Shown here: positions 16,213-25,147 of the stretch, in pieces
How the letters are laid out: every line of letters starts with the position of its first letter
How positions within the stretch are numbered: the stretch's first letter is position 1
DNA from: Tardiphaga sp.
GTDB taxonomy: Bacteria > Pseudomonadota > Alphaproteobacteria > Rhizobiales > Xanthobacteraceae
Reading direction: 5' to 3'
Length of the DNA stretch: 25,619 nucleotides
Assembly (NCBI GenBank): GCA_014377915.1
Contig: JACMOT010000011.1
Location: forward strand, 1-25,619
The notes under the pieces: model-generated
Databases searched by the model: none
Told to the model about the DNA's origin: nothing
What the model saw: the letters and a program-made list of their open reading frames with translations, nothing else
Made by a program: the position numbers and the translations under genes

Positions 16213-17192
16213 ACCGGCTGTTTCCCGTCCTCGTCACTTCGGCCGTCTTCGTCGTCGGCTTCATCATCTGCTCGGCGCAGTTCCCCAATTTTGCCTCGAC
16301 GCGCGTGGTCGCCGATTTGCTGACCGACAATGCCTTCCTCGGCATCGTCGCCACCGGCATGACATTTGTCATCATTTCCGGTGGCATCGACCTCTCGGTC
16401 GGGGCGGTGATCGGCTTCACGACGGTCTTCCTGGCCATCGCGATCCAGCGGCTCGGCATGTCCCCCTGGCTGGCTTTCGCCACGATCCTCGCGATCTGCG
16501 CAACCTTTGGAGCGGCGATGGGCGCGATCATTCAGGTTTTCGACCTGCCGCCCTTCATCGTCACGCTGGCCGGCATGTTTCTCGCCCGCGGCACCAGCTT
16601 CCTGATGTCCACGGATTCGATCCCGATCAACGCGCCGCTATATTCGGAGCTCGCCGATTACGCGATCAAACTACCCGGCGACGGCCAGTTGACGGTGATC
16701 GCGATGATCATGCTCGCGGTGTTCGCGGTGGGCATCGGACTGCTGCACTTCACCCGCTTTGGCGCCGATGTCTTCGCACTGGGCGGCAGCCGCGGCACGG
16801 CGGCGCTGATGGGGGTACGTGTCGGACCGACGACCATCCGCATCTACATGCTGTCCTGCATGCTGGCCGGCCTGTCCGGCATCGTGTTTTCGTTCTACAC
16901 TTCCTCCGGTTACTCGCTCTCGGCGGTCGGCGTCGAGCTCGACAGCATTGCCGCGGTCGTGATCGGCGGAACGCTGCTGACCGGCGGCTATGGTTTTGTG
17001 GTCGGTACCTTTGTCGGCGTGTTGGTCCAGGGCCTGGTCCAGAGCTACATCAATTTCGACGGCACGCTGTCGAGCTGGTGGACCAAGATCGCCACCGGCA
17101 TTCTGCTGTTTGCCTTCATCGTGCTGCAACAGGCGATCATCGGCTTCGCCCGCCGATCCGGCCGCCGCGCCGCGGGGGTGCCGGCGTCGTGA
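16209..17192 (+). CDS. yjfF: Sugar ABC importer second permease (YjfF-like)
   Basis: 327 residues; its ATG overlaps the ytfT stop (ATGA). It has multiple transmembrane segments, GGIDLSVGAVIGFTT, FIVTLAGMFLARG and GGTLLTGGYGF, all usual for this permease family. Two different permease genes in tandem distinguish the YtfT/YjfF type from ribose-type importers, which use a homodimer. Its TGA overlaps the GTG start of the regulator gene. Confidence 0.86.
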   Translation: MNRLFPVLVTSAVFVVGFIICSAQFPNFASTRVVADLLTDNAFLGIVATGMTFVIISGGIDLSVGAVIGFTTVFLAIAIQRLGMSPWLAFATILAICATFGAAMGAIIQVFDLPPFIVTLAGMFLARGTSFLMSTDSIPINAPLYSELADYAIKLPGDGQLTVIAMIMLAVFAVGIGLLHFTRFGADVFALGGSRGTAALMGVRVGPTTIRIYMLSCMLAGLSGIVFSFYTSSGYSLSAVGVELDSIAAVVIGGTLLTGGYGFVVGTFVGVLVQGLVQSYINFDGTLSSWWTKIATGILLFAFIVLQQAIIGFARRSGRRAAGVPAS

Positions 17193-17911
17193 GCCCGCAG
17201 CTCGTCAGCATCCCGACGCGGCGCGCGCATTCCAACCACGCCGCGGTGGCGCGCAGCCTCGGCATCGACATCATCGCCGGCCGTTATGCCGAAGGCGCCA
17301 AGCTGCCGGGCGATCCCGAGCTGATCCTGATGTTCGGCGTGTCGCGTCCGGTGCTGCGCGAAAGCGTCAAGACGCTGGTTGCCAAGGGGCTGCTCAGCAC
17401 CAAGGCCCGGGTCGGCACCGTGGTGCGCGAACGTGCCGCCTGGAACATGTTCGACAGCGACGTTTTGGCCTGGCATCTCGACGCCGGAATCAACACGCGC
17501 TTTCTGCGCGATCTGGCCGACATCCGGCTGGCAGTGGAACCCCGCGCCGCCGCGCTGGCCGCCGAACGGCGCTCGGACCACGACCTCGCCGAACTGCGCC
17601 GCGCCATTGCCACCATGCGCCGGGAGCCCTCCGATTCGACCGGTTTTGCCGATGGCGACCTCAGCCTGCACCTTACGGTCGCCAACGCTTCCGGCAACCC
17701 GTTCATGCGCTCGATCGGCGGTGTGATCGAGGCGGCGTTGCGCGCTTCCTTCCTGCTCAGCGCGCCGGTAGCGGATGCGGAGCGCGAAATCGTTCTAGTC
17801 TCGCATCAACACATTATCGAAGCGGTCGAGAACCGAGATAGCGATGCCGCGGCGGCCCTGATGACCATCGTGATCCTCAACGGGTTGCGCCGCCACGGCG
17901 CGGCCGGCTGA
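17189..17911 (+). CDS. GntR-family (FadR/FCD-type) transcriptional regulator
   Basis: 240 residues from a GTG that overlaps the yjfF stop by 4 nt. The N-terminal winged helix (about 15-80) contains KLPGDPELILMFGVSRPVLR and ESVKTLVAKGLLSTKARVGT, the GntR DNA-binding pattern. The C-terminal helical FCD domain (about 105-232) has the metal-ligand pattern DLSLH (Asp157, His161) and a later SHQH (His206/His208). These domains bind sugar acids or other small organic acids. It lies between the transporter and the sugar dehydrogenase, so it probably represses this operon and responds to a sugar or aldonate. A candidate operator is at 12635-12656. Confidence 0.87.
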   Translation: MSPQLVSIPTRRAHSNHAAVARSLGIDIIAGRYAEGAKLPGDPELILMFGVSRPVLRESVKTLVAKGLLSTKARVGTVVRERAAWNMFDSDVLAWHLDAGINTRFLRDLADIRLAVEPRAAALAAERRSDHDLAELRRAIATMRREPSDSTGFADGDLSLHLTVANASGNPFMRSIGGVIEAALRASFLLSAPVADAEREIVLVSHQHIIEAVENRDSDAAAALMTIVILNGLRRHGAAG

Positions 17912-17959
17912 TTGCAGAGGCGGTAACGGATGCGCTATCAAAACCAAACGACCGGCGAC

Positions 17960-17965
17960 GGAGGA
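17960..17965 (+). promoter_or_regulatory. Strong Shine-Dalgarno deciding a TTG start
   Basis: GGAGGA lies 8 nt before the TTG at 17974, and the protein begins directly with the Rossmann strand (NPIRIAIVGLG), so there is no room for a later start. This supports TTG as the real start of the dehydrogenase. Confidence 0.7.
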
Positions 17966-17973
17966 CAGCGCCC

Positions 17974-18900
17974 TTGAACCCGATCCGGATTGCCATCGTC
18001 GGCCTCGGCAAGATTGCGCGGGACCAGCATGTCCCGGCGATCACCGCGACGGCTTGCATCGAACTCGCTGCCATCGCCAGCCGCAACGCGACGCTCGACG
18101 GGGTGGCGAATTTCGCCACGCTCGAAGAGTTGCTGGCGCAGGCGCCCGACATCGATGCCGTAGTGCTGTGTACACCTCCACAGGTGCGGCGCGCGCAGGC
18201 CGCGGCGGCGCTGGCGGCTGGAAAACATGTCTTGCTGGAGAAACCCCCGGGCGCCACCATTGCCGAACTCGGGCCCCTGATCACGACTGCCGGGGAGCGA
18301 GGTAAAACGCTGTTTGCCAGCTGGCATTCCCGCTTCGCGCCCGCGGTCGAACCGGCACGGGTGTTTCTGGCCAATCGCGAGATCCGCTCGGTCGCGATCA
18401 TCTGGAAGGAGGATGTTCGCATATGGCACCCCGGCCAGCGCTGGATCTTCGAGCCGGGCGGGCTCGGCGTATTCGACCCCGGAATCAATGCGCTGTCGAT
18501 CCTGACCCGCATCCTGCCAAAGCCATTCTTCCTGACCCGGGCCGAACTATCCTTTCCGGAGAACCGCGCGGCCCCGATCGCGGCGACTCTCGATTTCTCC
18601 GACGCTTCGGACCTTCCGATCCGAGTCGAGCTGGATTTCCTGCAGACCGGGCCGCAGATTTGGGAAATCCGCGTCGAGACCAGTGACGGCGTGCTGACGC
18701 TGTCCGAAGGCGGCGCCAGGCTAACCTATGCCGGCGTCGCCCTGGTCGACGAGAAGCAGGCCGAGTACCCGGCGCTCTACGCGCATTTCGTCGATCTGAT
18801 CCAGCGTGGCGCGTCGGATGTCGATCTCAGCCCACTGGTCCATGTCGCCGATGCCTTCATGCTGGGCCGCCGGGTCACCGTCGGCCGGTTCGAGGAGTGA
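17974..18900 (+). CDS. L-arabinose / D-galactose 1-dehydrogenase (Gfo/Idh/MocA family)
   Basis: 308 residues from a TTG with a strong Shine-Dalgarno. It catalyses NAD(P)-dependent oxidation of an aldopyranose at C1 to the lactone. The Rossmann nucleotide-binding motif is IVGLGKIA (8-15), the family EKPPG motif is at 89-93, and WHSRFAPAVE (117-126), WKEDVRIWHPGQRW (144-157) and FDPGINALSILTRILP (167 onward) are features I recall from Azospirillum AraA (L-arabinose 1-dehydrogenase) and Pseudomonas Gal (galactose 1-dehydrogenase). The match extends over the full length, so the subfamily is fairly secure; arabinose versus galactose preference cannot be read from sequence alone. The aldose 1-epimerase and lactonase that follow are the expected partners. 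Confidence 0.87.
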   Translation: MNPIRIAIVGLGKIARDQHVPAITATACIELAAIASRNATLDGVANFATLEELLAQAPDIDAVVLCTPPQVRRAQAAAALAAGKHVLLEKPPGATIAELGPLITTAGERGKTLFASWHSRFAPAVEPARVFLANREIRSVAIIWKEDVRIWHPGQRWIFEPGGLGVFDPGINALSILTRILPKPFFLTRAELSFPENRAAPIAATLDFSDASDLPIRVELDFLQTGPQIWEIRVETSDGVLTLSEGGARLTYAGVALVDEKQAEYPALYAHFVDLIQRGASDVDLSPLVHVADAFMLGRRVTVGRFEE

Positions 18901-18902
18901 CC

Positions 18903-19970
18903 ATGCCCCAGTCGGTCATCCGGGAGACCTTCGGTCACCTGCCCGACGGCACGGCGGTGGAACGCGTGCGGCTGCGCACCTCTGGAGGTTTCGAGGCGCG
19001 CATCATTACCTACGGCGCCGCGCTGCAGTCACTACTGGTGCCGGACAGAAGCGGCGAGCTTGCCGACGTCGTGCTCGGCTTCGACAATCTCGAAGCCTAT
19101 ACCGTGCCTCGGCGCTATTACGGCATGACGGTCGGCCGCTACGCCAACCGTATCGCCGGCGCCGGTTTCGAACTGGACGGGGTGCACGTCGCGCTGGCGG
19201 CCAATGAACCGCCCAATGCGCTGCACGGCGGCAGCGAAGGATTCAGCCGCAAGGTCTGGACCATCGCTGCCACCGAGGATGGCGAGACCCCCGCGGTGAC
19301 GCTGGCACTGCACAGCCCCGACGGCGACGAGAATTATCCCGGTGCGCTCGACGTCCGCGCCACCTACCGCATCTCGGCCCCGCGCGAGTTGACCATCGAC
19401 TACATCGCAAACAGCTCAAGACCGACGGTGATCAGCCTGACCAACCACAGTTTTTTCAATCTCGACGGTGTGGCAACAGGCGCGGACATTCTCGGCCATC
19501 GCCTGCGCATCGCCGCCGATGCCTTTCTGGCGATTGACGAAAACCGTATCCCGCAGCCAGGCCCGCCGCGAGACGTCACCGGCACCCCGTTTGATTTTCG
19601 CGAAGCGCAGGGCATTGGTGCCCGCATCAACGACCCCGACGAGCAACTGCGGCGCGGTCGCGGCTATGACCATAATTTCTGCCTGCGCGAAGCCTCCGGC
19701 CTGCGCCTCGCCGCGCGGGTCGAAGCGCCCCGTTTTGGCAGGACGATGGAGGTTCATACCAACCAGCCCGGACTGCAGGTCTATTCCGGCAACTATCTCG
19801 ATGGCAGCGTGATCGGAAAATATGGCCGGCGGTACCAGCAATATGATGCGCTCTGTCTCGAGCCGCAGAACTGGCCCGATGCGCCGAACCGTCCGGATTT
19901 CCCGTCGTCGCGGCTCGACCCCGGCGACAGCTATCGCAACCACTCCGTCTATCGATTTTTCGCTCGTTGA
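18903..19970 (+). CDS. galM: Aldose 1-epimerase (mutarotase)
   Basis: 355 residues from an ATG 2 nt after the dehydrogenase stop, with AGGAG about 5 nt upstream; a GTG at 18897 overlapping that stop is less likely. It interconverts alpha and beta anomers of aldoses. Motifs seen: YANRIAGAGFELDG, NEPPNALHGGSEGF (His in the sugar site), LTNHSFFNLDG (catalytic His), DHNFCLRE, YSGNYLDG and LCLEPQNWPDAPN (catalytic Glu). There is no signal peptide, so it is cytoplasmic, matching its role of supplying the anomer used by the 1-dehydrogenase. Confidence 0.9.
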   Translation: MPQSVIRETFGHLPDGTAVERVRLRTSGGFEARIITYGAALQSLLVPDRSGELADVVLGFDNLEAYTVPRRYYGMTVGRYANRIAGAGFELDGVHVALAANEPPNALHGGSEGFSRKVWTIAATEDGETPAVTLALHSPDGDENYPGALDVRATYRISAPRELTIDYIANSSRPTVISLTNHSFFNLDGVATGADILGHRLRIAADAFLAIDENRIPQPGPPRDVTGTPFDFREAQGIGARINDPDEQLRRGRGYDHNFCLREASGLRLAARVEAPRFGRTMEVHTNQPGLQVYSGNYLDGSVIGKYGRRYQQYDALCLEPQNWPDAPNRPDFPSSRLDPGDSYRNHSVYRFFAR

Positions 19971-19979
19971 AAGAACAAC

Positions 19980-20900
19980 ATGCGCGGACTTCGCAACAGT
20001 ATGGCCGAGCCGGGCATCGAGATCGTGCCGACCACAACGCTGTCGGAGCATCGCTGCCATCTTGGCGAAGGCGCAAATTACGACGCGGCAAGCAACACGG
20101 CCTGGTGGTTCGACATTGTTGAAAGGCAATTGTTCGAGGCCCATCTTGGAACCGGCGCCGTCGAATGCCACGGACTGCCGGTGATGGGCAGTGCGCTGGC
20201 CATAATTGACGATCGGCACCAGTTGATCGTGACAGAAGACGGGCTCTACATTCGCGACATCGGCGACGGACGGCTGACGCCGCATGTCGTCATCGAGGCC
20301 GACAATCCCGCCAACCGCTCCAACGATGCACGGGTACATCCCAGCGGCACGCTATGGACCAGCACCATGGGGCGCAACGCCGAACCCGGCGGCGGCGCCA
20401 TCTATGCGCTGCACAAAGGCGAGTTGACGCGGCTGTTTGCCGGGATCAGCATCCCGAATGCCATCTGCTTTTCGCCGGACGGCACCACGGGCTATTTTGC
20501 TGACTCCCGAGAGAATATCCTGTGCCGGGTCGGACTCGATTCCGCCACCGGACTGCCAACCAGCACGGCTTCATCGCTTTACGTGAACCGCAGCAAAGGC
20601 GTTCTCGACGGCGCCGTGGTCGATACCGACGGCCTGATATGGTGCGCGCGCTGGGGCGGCGACTGCGTCGACGCCTACACGGCCGAAGGCGACCGGGTAC
20701 GGACGCTGCGCGTGCCGGCGCAGCAGCCAAGTTGCCCCGTTTTCGTCGGCGCCGACTTCCGCCTTTTGCTGGTGACCTCCGCCTCGCAAGGAATGGACGC
20801 GGCCGCCCGCGCCGCCGACCCGGGCCATGGCCACACGTTTTTGCTGGCTGCGGGAACGCAGGGACGGCCGGAACCGCGCGTGAAGATGGGGGCCGGATAG
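19980..20900 (+). CDS. SMP-30/gluconolactonase-family sugar lactonase (arabinono/galactonolactonase-like)
   Basis: 306 residues from the ATG at 19980, 9 nt after galM with a GAAAG Shine-Dalgarno; a second ATG at 20001 is possible. It is a six-bladed propeller of the SMP-30 type that hydrolyses the lactone made by the dehydrogenase to the aldonate. Expected metal-site motifs are present: HLGEGANYD (Glu), RSNDARVHPSGTLW (Asn/Asp), IPNAICFSPDG (Asn) and LDGAVVDTDGLIW (Asp). Its position after the dehydrogenase and mutarotase parallels the Azospirillum arabinose cluster, where the lactonase is called AraB. Confidence 0.86.
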   Translation: MRGLRNSMAEPGIEIVPTTTLSEHRCHLGEGANYDAASNTAWWFDIVERQLFEAHLGTGAVECHGLPVMGSALAIIDDRHQLIVTEDGLYIRDIGDGRLTPHVVIEADNPANRSNDARVHPSGTLWTSTMGRNAEPGGGAIYALHKGELTRLFAGISIPNAICFSPDGTTGYFADSRENILCRVGLDSATGLPTSTASSLYVNRSKGVLDGAVVDTDGLIWCARWGGDCVDAYTAEGDRVRTLRVPAQQPSCPVFVGADFRLLLVTSASQGMDAAARAADPGHGHTFLLAAGTQGRPEPRVKMGAG

Positions 20901-21052
20901 TGCCAGCGAGCATCGAACAACGCGACTTCCGCAAACCGATCCGCTATGCTGCGCGCCTGCGGGCGCGGCCAATACTACGCGCGGCAGCGCGTAAAACGAT
21001 CCGCACAAGCGGTCACTGACGTCAACGACGTCCAACGTAATGGGAGTGAAAC
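20901..21052 (+). promoter_or_regulatory. Leader and probable promoter region of chvE
   Basis: This 152-bp gap breaks the close spacing of the preceding operon, so chvE likely has its own promoter. It contains a perfect TGACGTCA palindrome at 21017-21024, a short inverted repeat CCGCACAAGCGG at 21001-21012, and a Shine-Dalgarno GGGAG about 7 nt before the chvE ATG. The TGAC/GTCA half-sites recall the candidate operator at 12647-12656. No clear sigma-70 hexamers were identified. Confidence 0.35.
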
Positions 21053-22117
21053 ATGATTTTTCTCAGGACGACTCTGGCTGCCGTGGCTTTGGCGGTGTTC
21101 GCATTCTCCGGAATAGCAGTCGCGCAGAACAAACCGACCGTCGGTGTAGCGATGCCGACAAAAGCTTCGGCGCGCTGGATCGCCGACGGCGAAAACATGG
21201 TCAAGGTACTGAAACAGCGCGGCTACAGCACCGACCTGCAATATGCCGAAGACGACATCCCGAACCAGCTTTCGCAGATCGAGAACATGGTGACCAAGGG
21301 CGCCAAGGTACTGGTAGTCGCCTCGATCGACGGCACCACTTTGTCCGACGTTCTGGCCCAGGCCAAAGCCAAGGGCATCACCATCATCGCCTATGACCGG
21401 TTGATCCGCGACACGCCGAATGTCGACTACTACGCGACCTTTGACAATTTCCAGGTCGGCGTCCTGCAGGCGCAGTCAATCGAGGCCGCGCTGAAGCTGA
21501 AGGAAAGCAAGGGCCCTTTCAACATCGAGCTGTTCGGCGGCTCGCCCGACGACAACAACGCCTACTTCTTCTACGATGGCGCGATGTCGGTGCTAAAACC
21601 GTATATCGACAGCGGCAAACTCATCGTTGCCAGCGGCCAGATGGGCATGAACAAGGTATCGACACTGCGCTGGGACGGCGCCACCGCGCAGGCGCGGATG
21701 GATAATCTGCTGTCCGCCTTTTACACCAACAAGAAGCTGTCGGCGGTGCTGTCGCCCTATGACGGGCTATCGATCGGCATCCTGTCGTCGCTGAAGGGCG
21801 TCGGCTATGGCAGCGGCGACATGCCGATGCCGATCGTCAGCGGCCAGGACGCCGAAGTGCCATCGATCAAGTCGATGTTGCGCGGCGAACAATATTCCAC
21901 CATCTTCAAGGACACCCGCGACCTCGCGAAAGTCACGGCCGATATGGTGGACGCCGCGCTCAGCGGCAAGGAAGTCCAAGTCAACGACACTACGACCTAT
22001 AATAACGGCCGCAAGGTAGTGCCGTCGTTCTTGCTGAAACCGGTGGCGGTCGACAAGAGCAACTGGGAGCATCTGCTGATCGACAGTGGTTACTACAAGA
22101 AGTCGCAGTTTAACTAG
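21053..22117 (+). CDS. chvE: ChvE-like periplasmic sugar-binding protein
   Basis: 354 residues, the length I recall for Agrobacterium ChvE. A Sec signal peptide (cleavage after AVA, about residue 24) precedes the mature protein. Long stretches match what I recall of Chv[91 protein letters not shown] and [11 protein letters not shown]. ChvE binds several aldoses (glucose, galactose, arabinose, xylose) with GguA/GguB, and in Agrobacterium also signals to VirA; no such partner is visible here. It fits the adjacent aldose oxidation genes as the uptake arm. Confidence 0.92.
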   Translation: MIFLRTTLAAVALAVFAFSGIAVAQNKPTVGVAMPTKASARWIADGENMVKVLKQRGYSTDLQYAEDDIPNQLSQIENMVTKGAKVLVVASIDGTTLSDVLAQAKAKGITIIAYDRLIRDTPNVDYYATFDNFQVGVLQAQSIEAALKLKESKGPFNIELFGGSPDDNNAYFFYDGAMSVLKPYIDSGKLIVASGQMGMNKVSTLRWDGATAQARMDNLLSAFYTNKKLSAVLSPYDGLSIGILSSLKGVGYGSGDMPMPIVSGQDAEVPSIKSMLRGEQYSTIFKDTRDLAKVTADMVDAALSGKEVQVNDTTTYNNGRKVVPSFLLKPVAVDKSNWEHLLIDSGYYKKSQFN

Positions 22118-22120
22118 GCT

Positions 22121-22216
22121 GTCATTGCGAGGAGCACTTGCGACGAAGCAATCCAGCCTTTCTTTCGGAGCTTGCGGTCTTCTGGATTGCCACGTCGCAT
22201 CGCTCCTCGCAATGAC
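22121..22216. repeat. Large palindromic intergenic repeat (CATTGCGAGGAGC type)
   Basis: Three nested perfect arms: 22121-22135 with 22202-22216 (15 bp, GTCATTGCGAGGAGC), 22140-22145 with 22193-22198 (GCGACG), and 22148-22156 with 22182-22190 (GCAATCCAG). They leave a loop of about 25 nt. The whole element lies between chvE and gguA, starting just after the chvE stop. I recall this consensus as interspersed in Bradyrhizobium-group genomes. As RNA it would fold into a long hairpin that could stabilise the chvE message or reduce read-through. Confidence 0.85.
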
Positions 22217-22267
22217 GAGGCTACTGCGGCGCGCCACCGCGCAAACGTAGAATTCGCGGAGCCATCA

Positions 22268-23803
22268 ATGAACGCCATTCTGGAAATGCGCGGCATCAGC
22301 AAAAGCTTCACCGGGGTGAAGGCGCTGAGCGATGTCAACTTCACCGTCGAGCCTGGCGAGATCCATGCGCTGGTCGGCGAGAACGGCGCCGGCAAATCGA
22401 CGTTGATGGAGGTATTGAGCGGAGTCTATCCGCACGGCAGCTATGACGGCGCCATCATGTTCGACGGCGAGGAACGGAGATTTCGTAATATCAACGATTC
22501 CGAGGCGCTCGGCATCATCATCATCCATCAGGAGCTGGCGCTGATTCCGCTGCTGTCGATCGCCGAAAACATTTTCCTCGCCAATCCGCCATCGCGCTTC
22601 GGTGTGATCGACCGCGACGCCGTGAGCCGTCGATCCCGCGAATTGCTCACCACCGTCGGGCTCGACGAGTCGCCGGAGACGCTGATCACCGATCTCGGCG
22701 TCGGCAAGCAGCAACTGGTGGAGATCGCCAAGGCACTTTCCAAGAAGGTGCGGCTGTTGATTCTCGACGAGCCCACCGCCAGCCTCAACGAGACCGACAG
22801 CGCGGCGCTGCTCGACCTGCTGATCGAATTCCGCGACCAGGGCATGTCGGCGATCCTGATTTCGCACAAGCTGAATGAGGTGTCACGTGTCGCCGATCGC
22901 ATCACCGTGCTGCGCGACGGGCGCACCGTCGATACGCTGGACTGCCGCGCTGGGCCAGTGGATGAGGACCGCATCATCCGCAAGATGGTCGACCGCGACC
23001 TCGCCCACCGCTATCCGAGGCGCGAACCAAAAATCGGCGAGCCCGTCTTCGCTGTGCAGAACTGGTCGGTGTACCACCCGCTGCACGCTGAACGGCAGGT
23101 CATCAAGAATGTCGACTTTCACGTCCGTCGCGGCGAGATCGTCGGCATCGCCGGGCTGATGGGCGCCGGCCGCACCGAATTCGCCATGAGCCTGTTCGGC
23201 CGCTCCTGGGGCCGCGAGATCACCGGCCGCGCCACGCTGCACGGCCACGACGTTGATCTCTCCACCATCGAGCGCGCCATCGCGGCCGGGCTGGCCTATG
23301 TCACCGAGGACCGCAAACAGTTCGGCTTGCTGCTCGCCTCCGACGTGCGCAAGAATATCACGCTGGCCAATCTCGACGGCGTCGCCCACAACAACATCAT
23401 CGACGACATGTCCGAGCTTCGCGTGGCCAACGATTATCGGAGCCGGATGCGGATCCGCTGCAACGACGTCTATCAGGAGGCGGGCAAGTTGTCCGGCGGC
23501 AACCAGCAGAAGGTAATGCTGTCGAAATGGCTGTTTACCGATCCAAATGTGCTGATCCTCGATGAACCGACGCGCGGCATCGATGTCGGCGCCAAATACG
23601 AGATCTACTGTATCATCAACGAACTCGCCGACGCCGGCAAAAGCGTGATCGTGATCTCGTCCGAAATGCCGGAACTGCTCGGCATCTGCGACCGTATCTG
23701 CGTGATGAATGAAGGCGCCTTTGTCGGCGAATTTCCCGCTACGGATGCGACGCAGGAAAGGATCATGCGCGCGATTATGCGCAAGGGAGAGAAAAGCTCA
23801 TGA
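22268..23803 (+). CDS. gguA: Sugar ABC importer ATPase GguA-like
   Basis: 511 residues from an ATG with GGAG 6 nt upstream; the open frame extends further back through the palindromic repeat, but that part is not coding. It has two nucleotide-binding domains: NBD1 with GENGAGKST (38-46), an HQELALIP Q-loop, a VGKQQ signature and LILDEPTASLN; NBD2 with GLMGAGRTE, LSGGNQQK and LILDEPTRGIDVGA. Order and sequence match the Agrobacterium chvE-gguA-gguB multiple-sugar importer. It overlaps gguB by 4 nt. Confidence 0.9.
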   Translation: MNAILEMRGISKSFTGVKALSDVNFTVEPGEIHALVGENGAGKSTLMEVLSGVYPHGSYDGAIMFDGEERRFRNINDSEALGIIIIHQELALIPLLSIAENIFLANPPSRFGVIDRDAVSRRSRELLTTVGLDESPETLITDLGVGKQQLVEIAKALSKKVRLLILDEPTASLNETDSAALLDLLIEFRDQGMSAILISHKLNEVSRVADRITVLRDGRTVDTLDCRAGPVDEDRIIRKMVDRDLAHRYPRREPKIGEPVFAVQNWSVYHPLHAERQVIKNVDFHVRRGEIVGIAGLMGAGRTEFAMSLFGRSWGREITGRATLHGHDVDLSTIERAIAAGLAYVTEDRKQFGLLLASDVRKNITLANLDGVAHNNIIDDMSELRVANDYRSRMRIRCNDVYQEAGKLSGGNQQKVMLSKWLFTDPNVLILDEPTRGIDVGAKYEIYCIINELADAGKSVIVISSEMPELLGICDRICVMNEGAFVGEFPATDATQERIMRAIMRKGEKSS

Positions 23804-24990
23804 GCGACAAGACCGTGGCGGCCGCCGAGCCGCGCAAACATGCCGGCTTTCTCAAGAATAATTTGCGCGAATACGGCATGCTGCTGTCGTTGTTCGCCAT
23901 CATGCTGTTTTTCCAGGTCGTCACCGAAGGGACGCTGCTGCGACCGCTGAACCTCACCAATCTGGTGCTGCAAAACAGCTACATCGTCATTATGGCGCTC
24001 GGCATGTTGCTGGTCATCGTAACCGGGCACATCGACCTTTCGGTCGGCTCGGTGGCCGGTTTTGTCGGTGCGGTCGCCGCCGTTCTGATGGTGCAGTACG
24101 GCGTCCATTTCATCATCGCCACCCTGATATGTCTGGTGCTCGGCGGGCTGATCGGCGCGGCGCAGGGTTACTGGGTGGCCTATTTCAAGATTCCCTCCTT
24201 TATCGTCACGCTGGCGGGCATGCTGGTGTTCAAGGGGCTGGCGCTGGCAATTCTGGCAGGCCAGTCGGTCGGCCCGTTCGCGCCGACCTTTCAGAAATTG
24301 TCATCCGGCTTCATCCCCGAGCTGATACCGGATGCCGGTACGCTGTATCCAACCTCGCTTTTGATTGGCGCGGCGCTCGCCATGGCGCTGGTGATGATGA
24401 ACCTCAGGGCCCGCGCGCGGCAGCAGAGCCATGGCATGGAGGCCGATCCATTTGGATTTTTCGTGTTCAAGAACGCGCTGCTATTCACCGCGATCGTTTA
24501 CTTCACCTATCTGATCGCCTCGCATCGCGGCCTGCCCAACGTGCTGGTGATCATAATGGCCCTGATCGGGATCTATGCCTTTGTCACCACGCGCACCACG
24601 GTGGGCCGACAGATCTACGCTGTCGGCGGGAACGCCAAGGCGGCAAAACTGTCCGGCATCAAGACCGAGCGGCTGACGTTCCTGACCTTTGTCAATATGG
24701 GCGTGCTGGCGGCGTTGGCTGGCCTGGTGTTCGCCGCCCGACTTAACACCGCGACGCCGAAGGCCGGCCTCGGCTTCGAACTCGACGTCATTGCCGCCTG
24801 CTTCATTGGCGGCGCATCTGCCTATGGCGGCGTCGGCCGCGTCGGCGGCGCGGTCATCGGCGCATTGATCATGGGCGTCATGAACAACGGCATGTCGATC
24901 CTCGGCATCGGGATCGACTACCAGCAGGTGATCAAGGGGTTGGTACTACTCGGCGCGGTGTGCCTCGACGTCTACAACCAGAAGCGCTGA
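23800..24990 (+). CDS. gguB: Sugar ABC importer permease GguB-like
   Basis: 396 residues; the ATG overlaps the gguA stop (ATGA). It is an inner-membrane permease of the XylH/GguB type, longer than RbsC because of a central insertion around 165-210. Motifs: VTGHIDLSVGSVAGF, PSFIVTLAGMLVFKG, GGNAKAAKLSGIKTERL (ATPase coupling) and ACFIGGASAYGGVG. It ends the chvE-gguA-gguB unit; no further sugar gene follows in the window. Confidence 0.9.
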   Translation: MSDKTVAAAEPRKHAGFLKNNLREYGMLLSLFAIMLFFQVVTEGTLLRPLNLTNLVLQNSYIVIMALGMLLVIVTGHIDLSVGSVAGFVGAVAAVLMVQYGVHFIIATLICLVLGGLIGAAQGYWVAYFKIPSFIVTLAGMLVFKGLALAILAGQSVGPFAPTFQKLSSGFIPELIPDAGTLYPTSLLIGAALAMALVMMNLRARARQQSHGMEADPFGFFVFKNALLFTAIVYFTYLIASHRGLPNVLVIIMALIGIYAFVTTRTTVGRQIYAVGGNAKAAKLSGIKTERLTFLTFVNMGVLAALAGLVFAARLNTATPKAGLGFELDVIAACFIGGASAYGGVGRVGGAVIGALIMGVMNNGMSILGIGIDYQQVIKGLVLLGAVCLDVYNQKR

Positions 24991-25065
24991 GCGTCCGCCG
25001 CGGACTTATCAGCCAGAACAACGGGACGTCCACGCTGGTCGGCACTGTGTTGCAAAAGCCCGCAC

Positions 25066-25087
25066 CCGGAATAATTAGCAGTTCCGG
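25066..25087. other. Inverted repeat downstream of gguB
   Basis: CCGGAA at 25066-25071 and TTCCGG at 25082-25087 flank a 10-nt AT-rich spacer, 75 nt after the gguB stop. There is no T-run, so it is a weak terminator candidate at best. It could instead be an operator for the small gene at 25148. Confidence 0.25.
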
Positions 25088-25147
25088 CCCCGGGGGAGGG
25101 AACTCTGATCGAAGGAGCGGGTTGCCGGCATTGAAATGGGGCGACCA

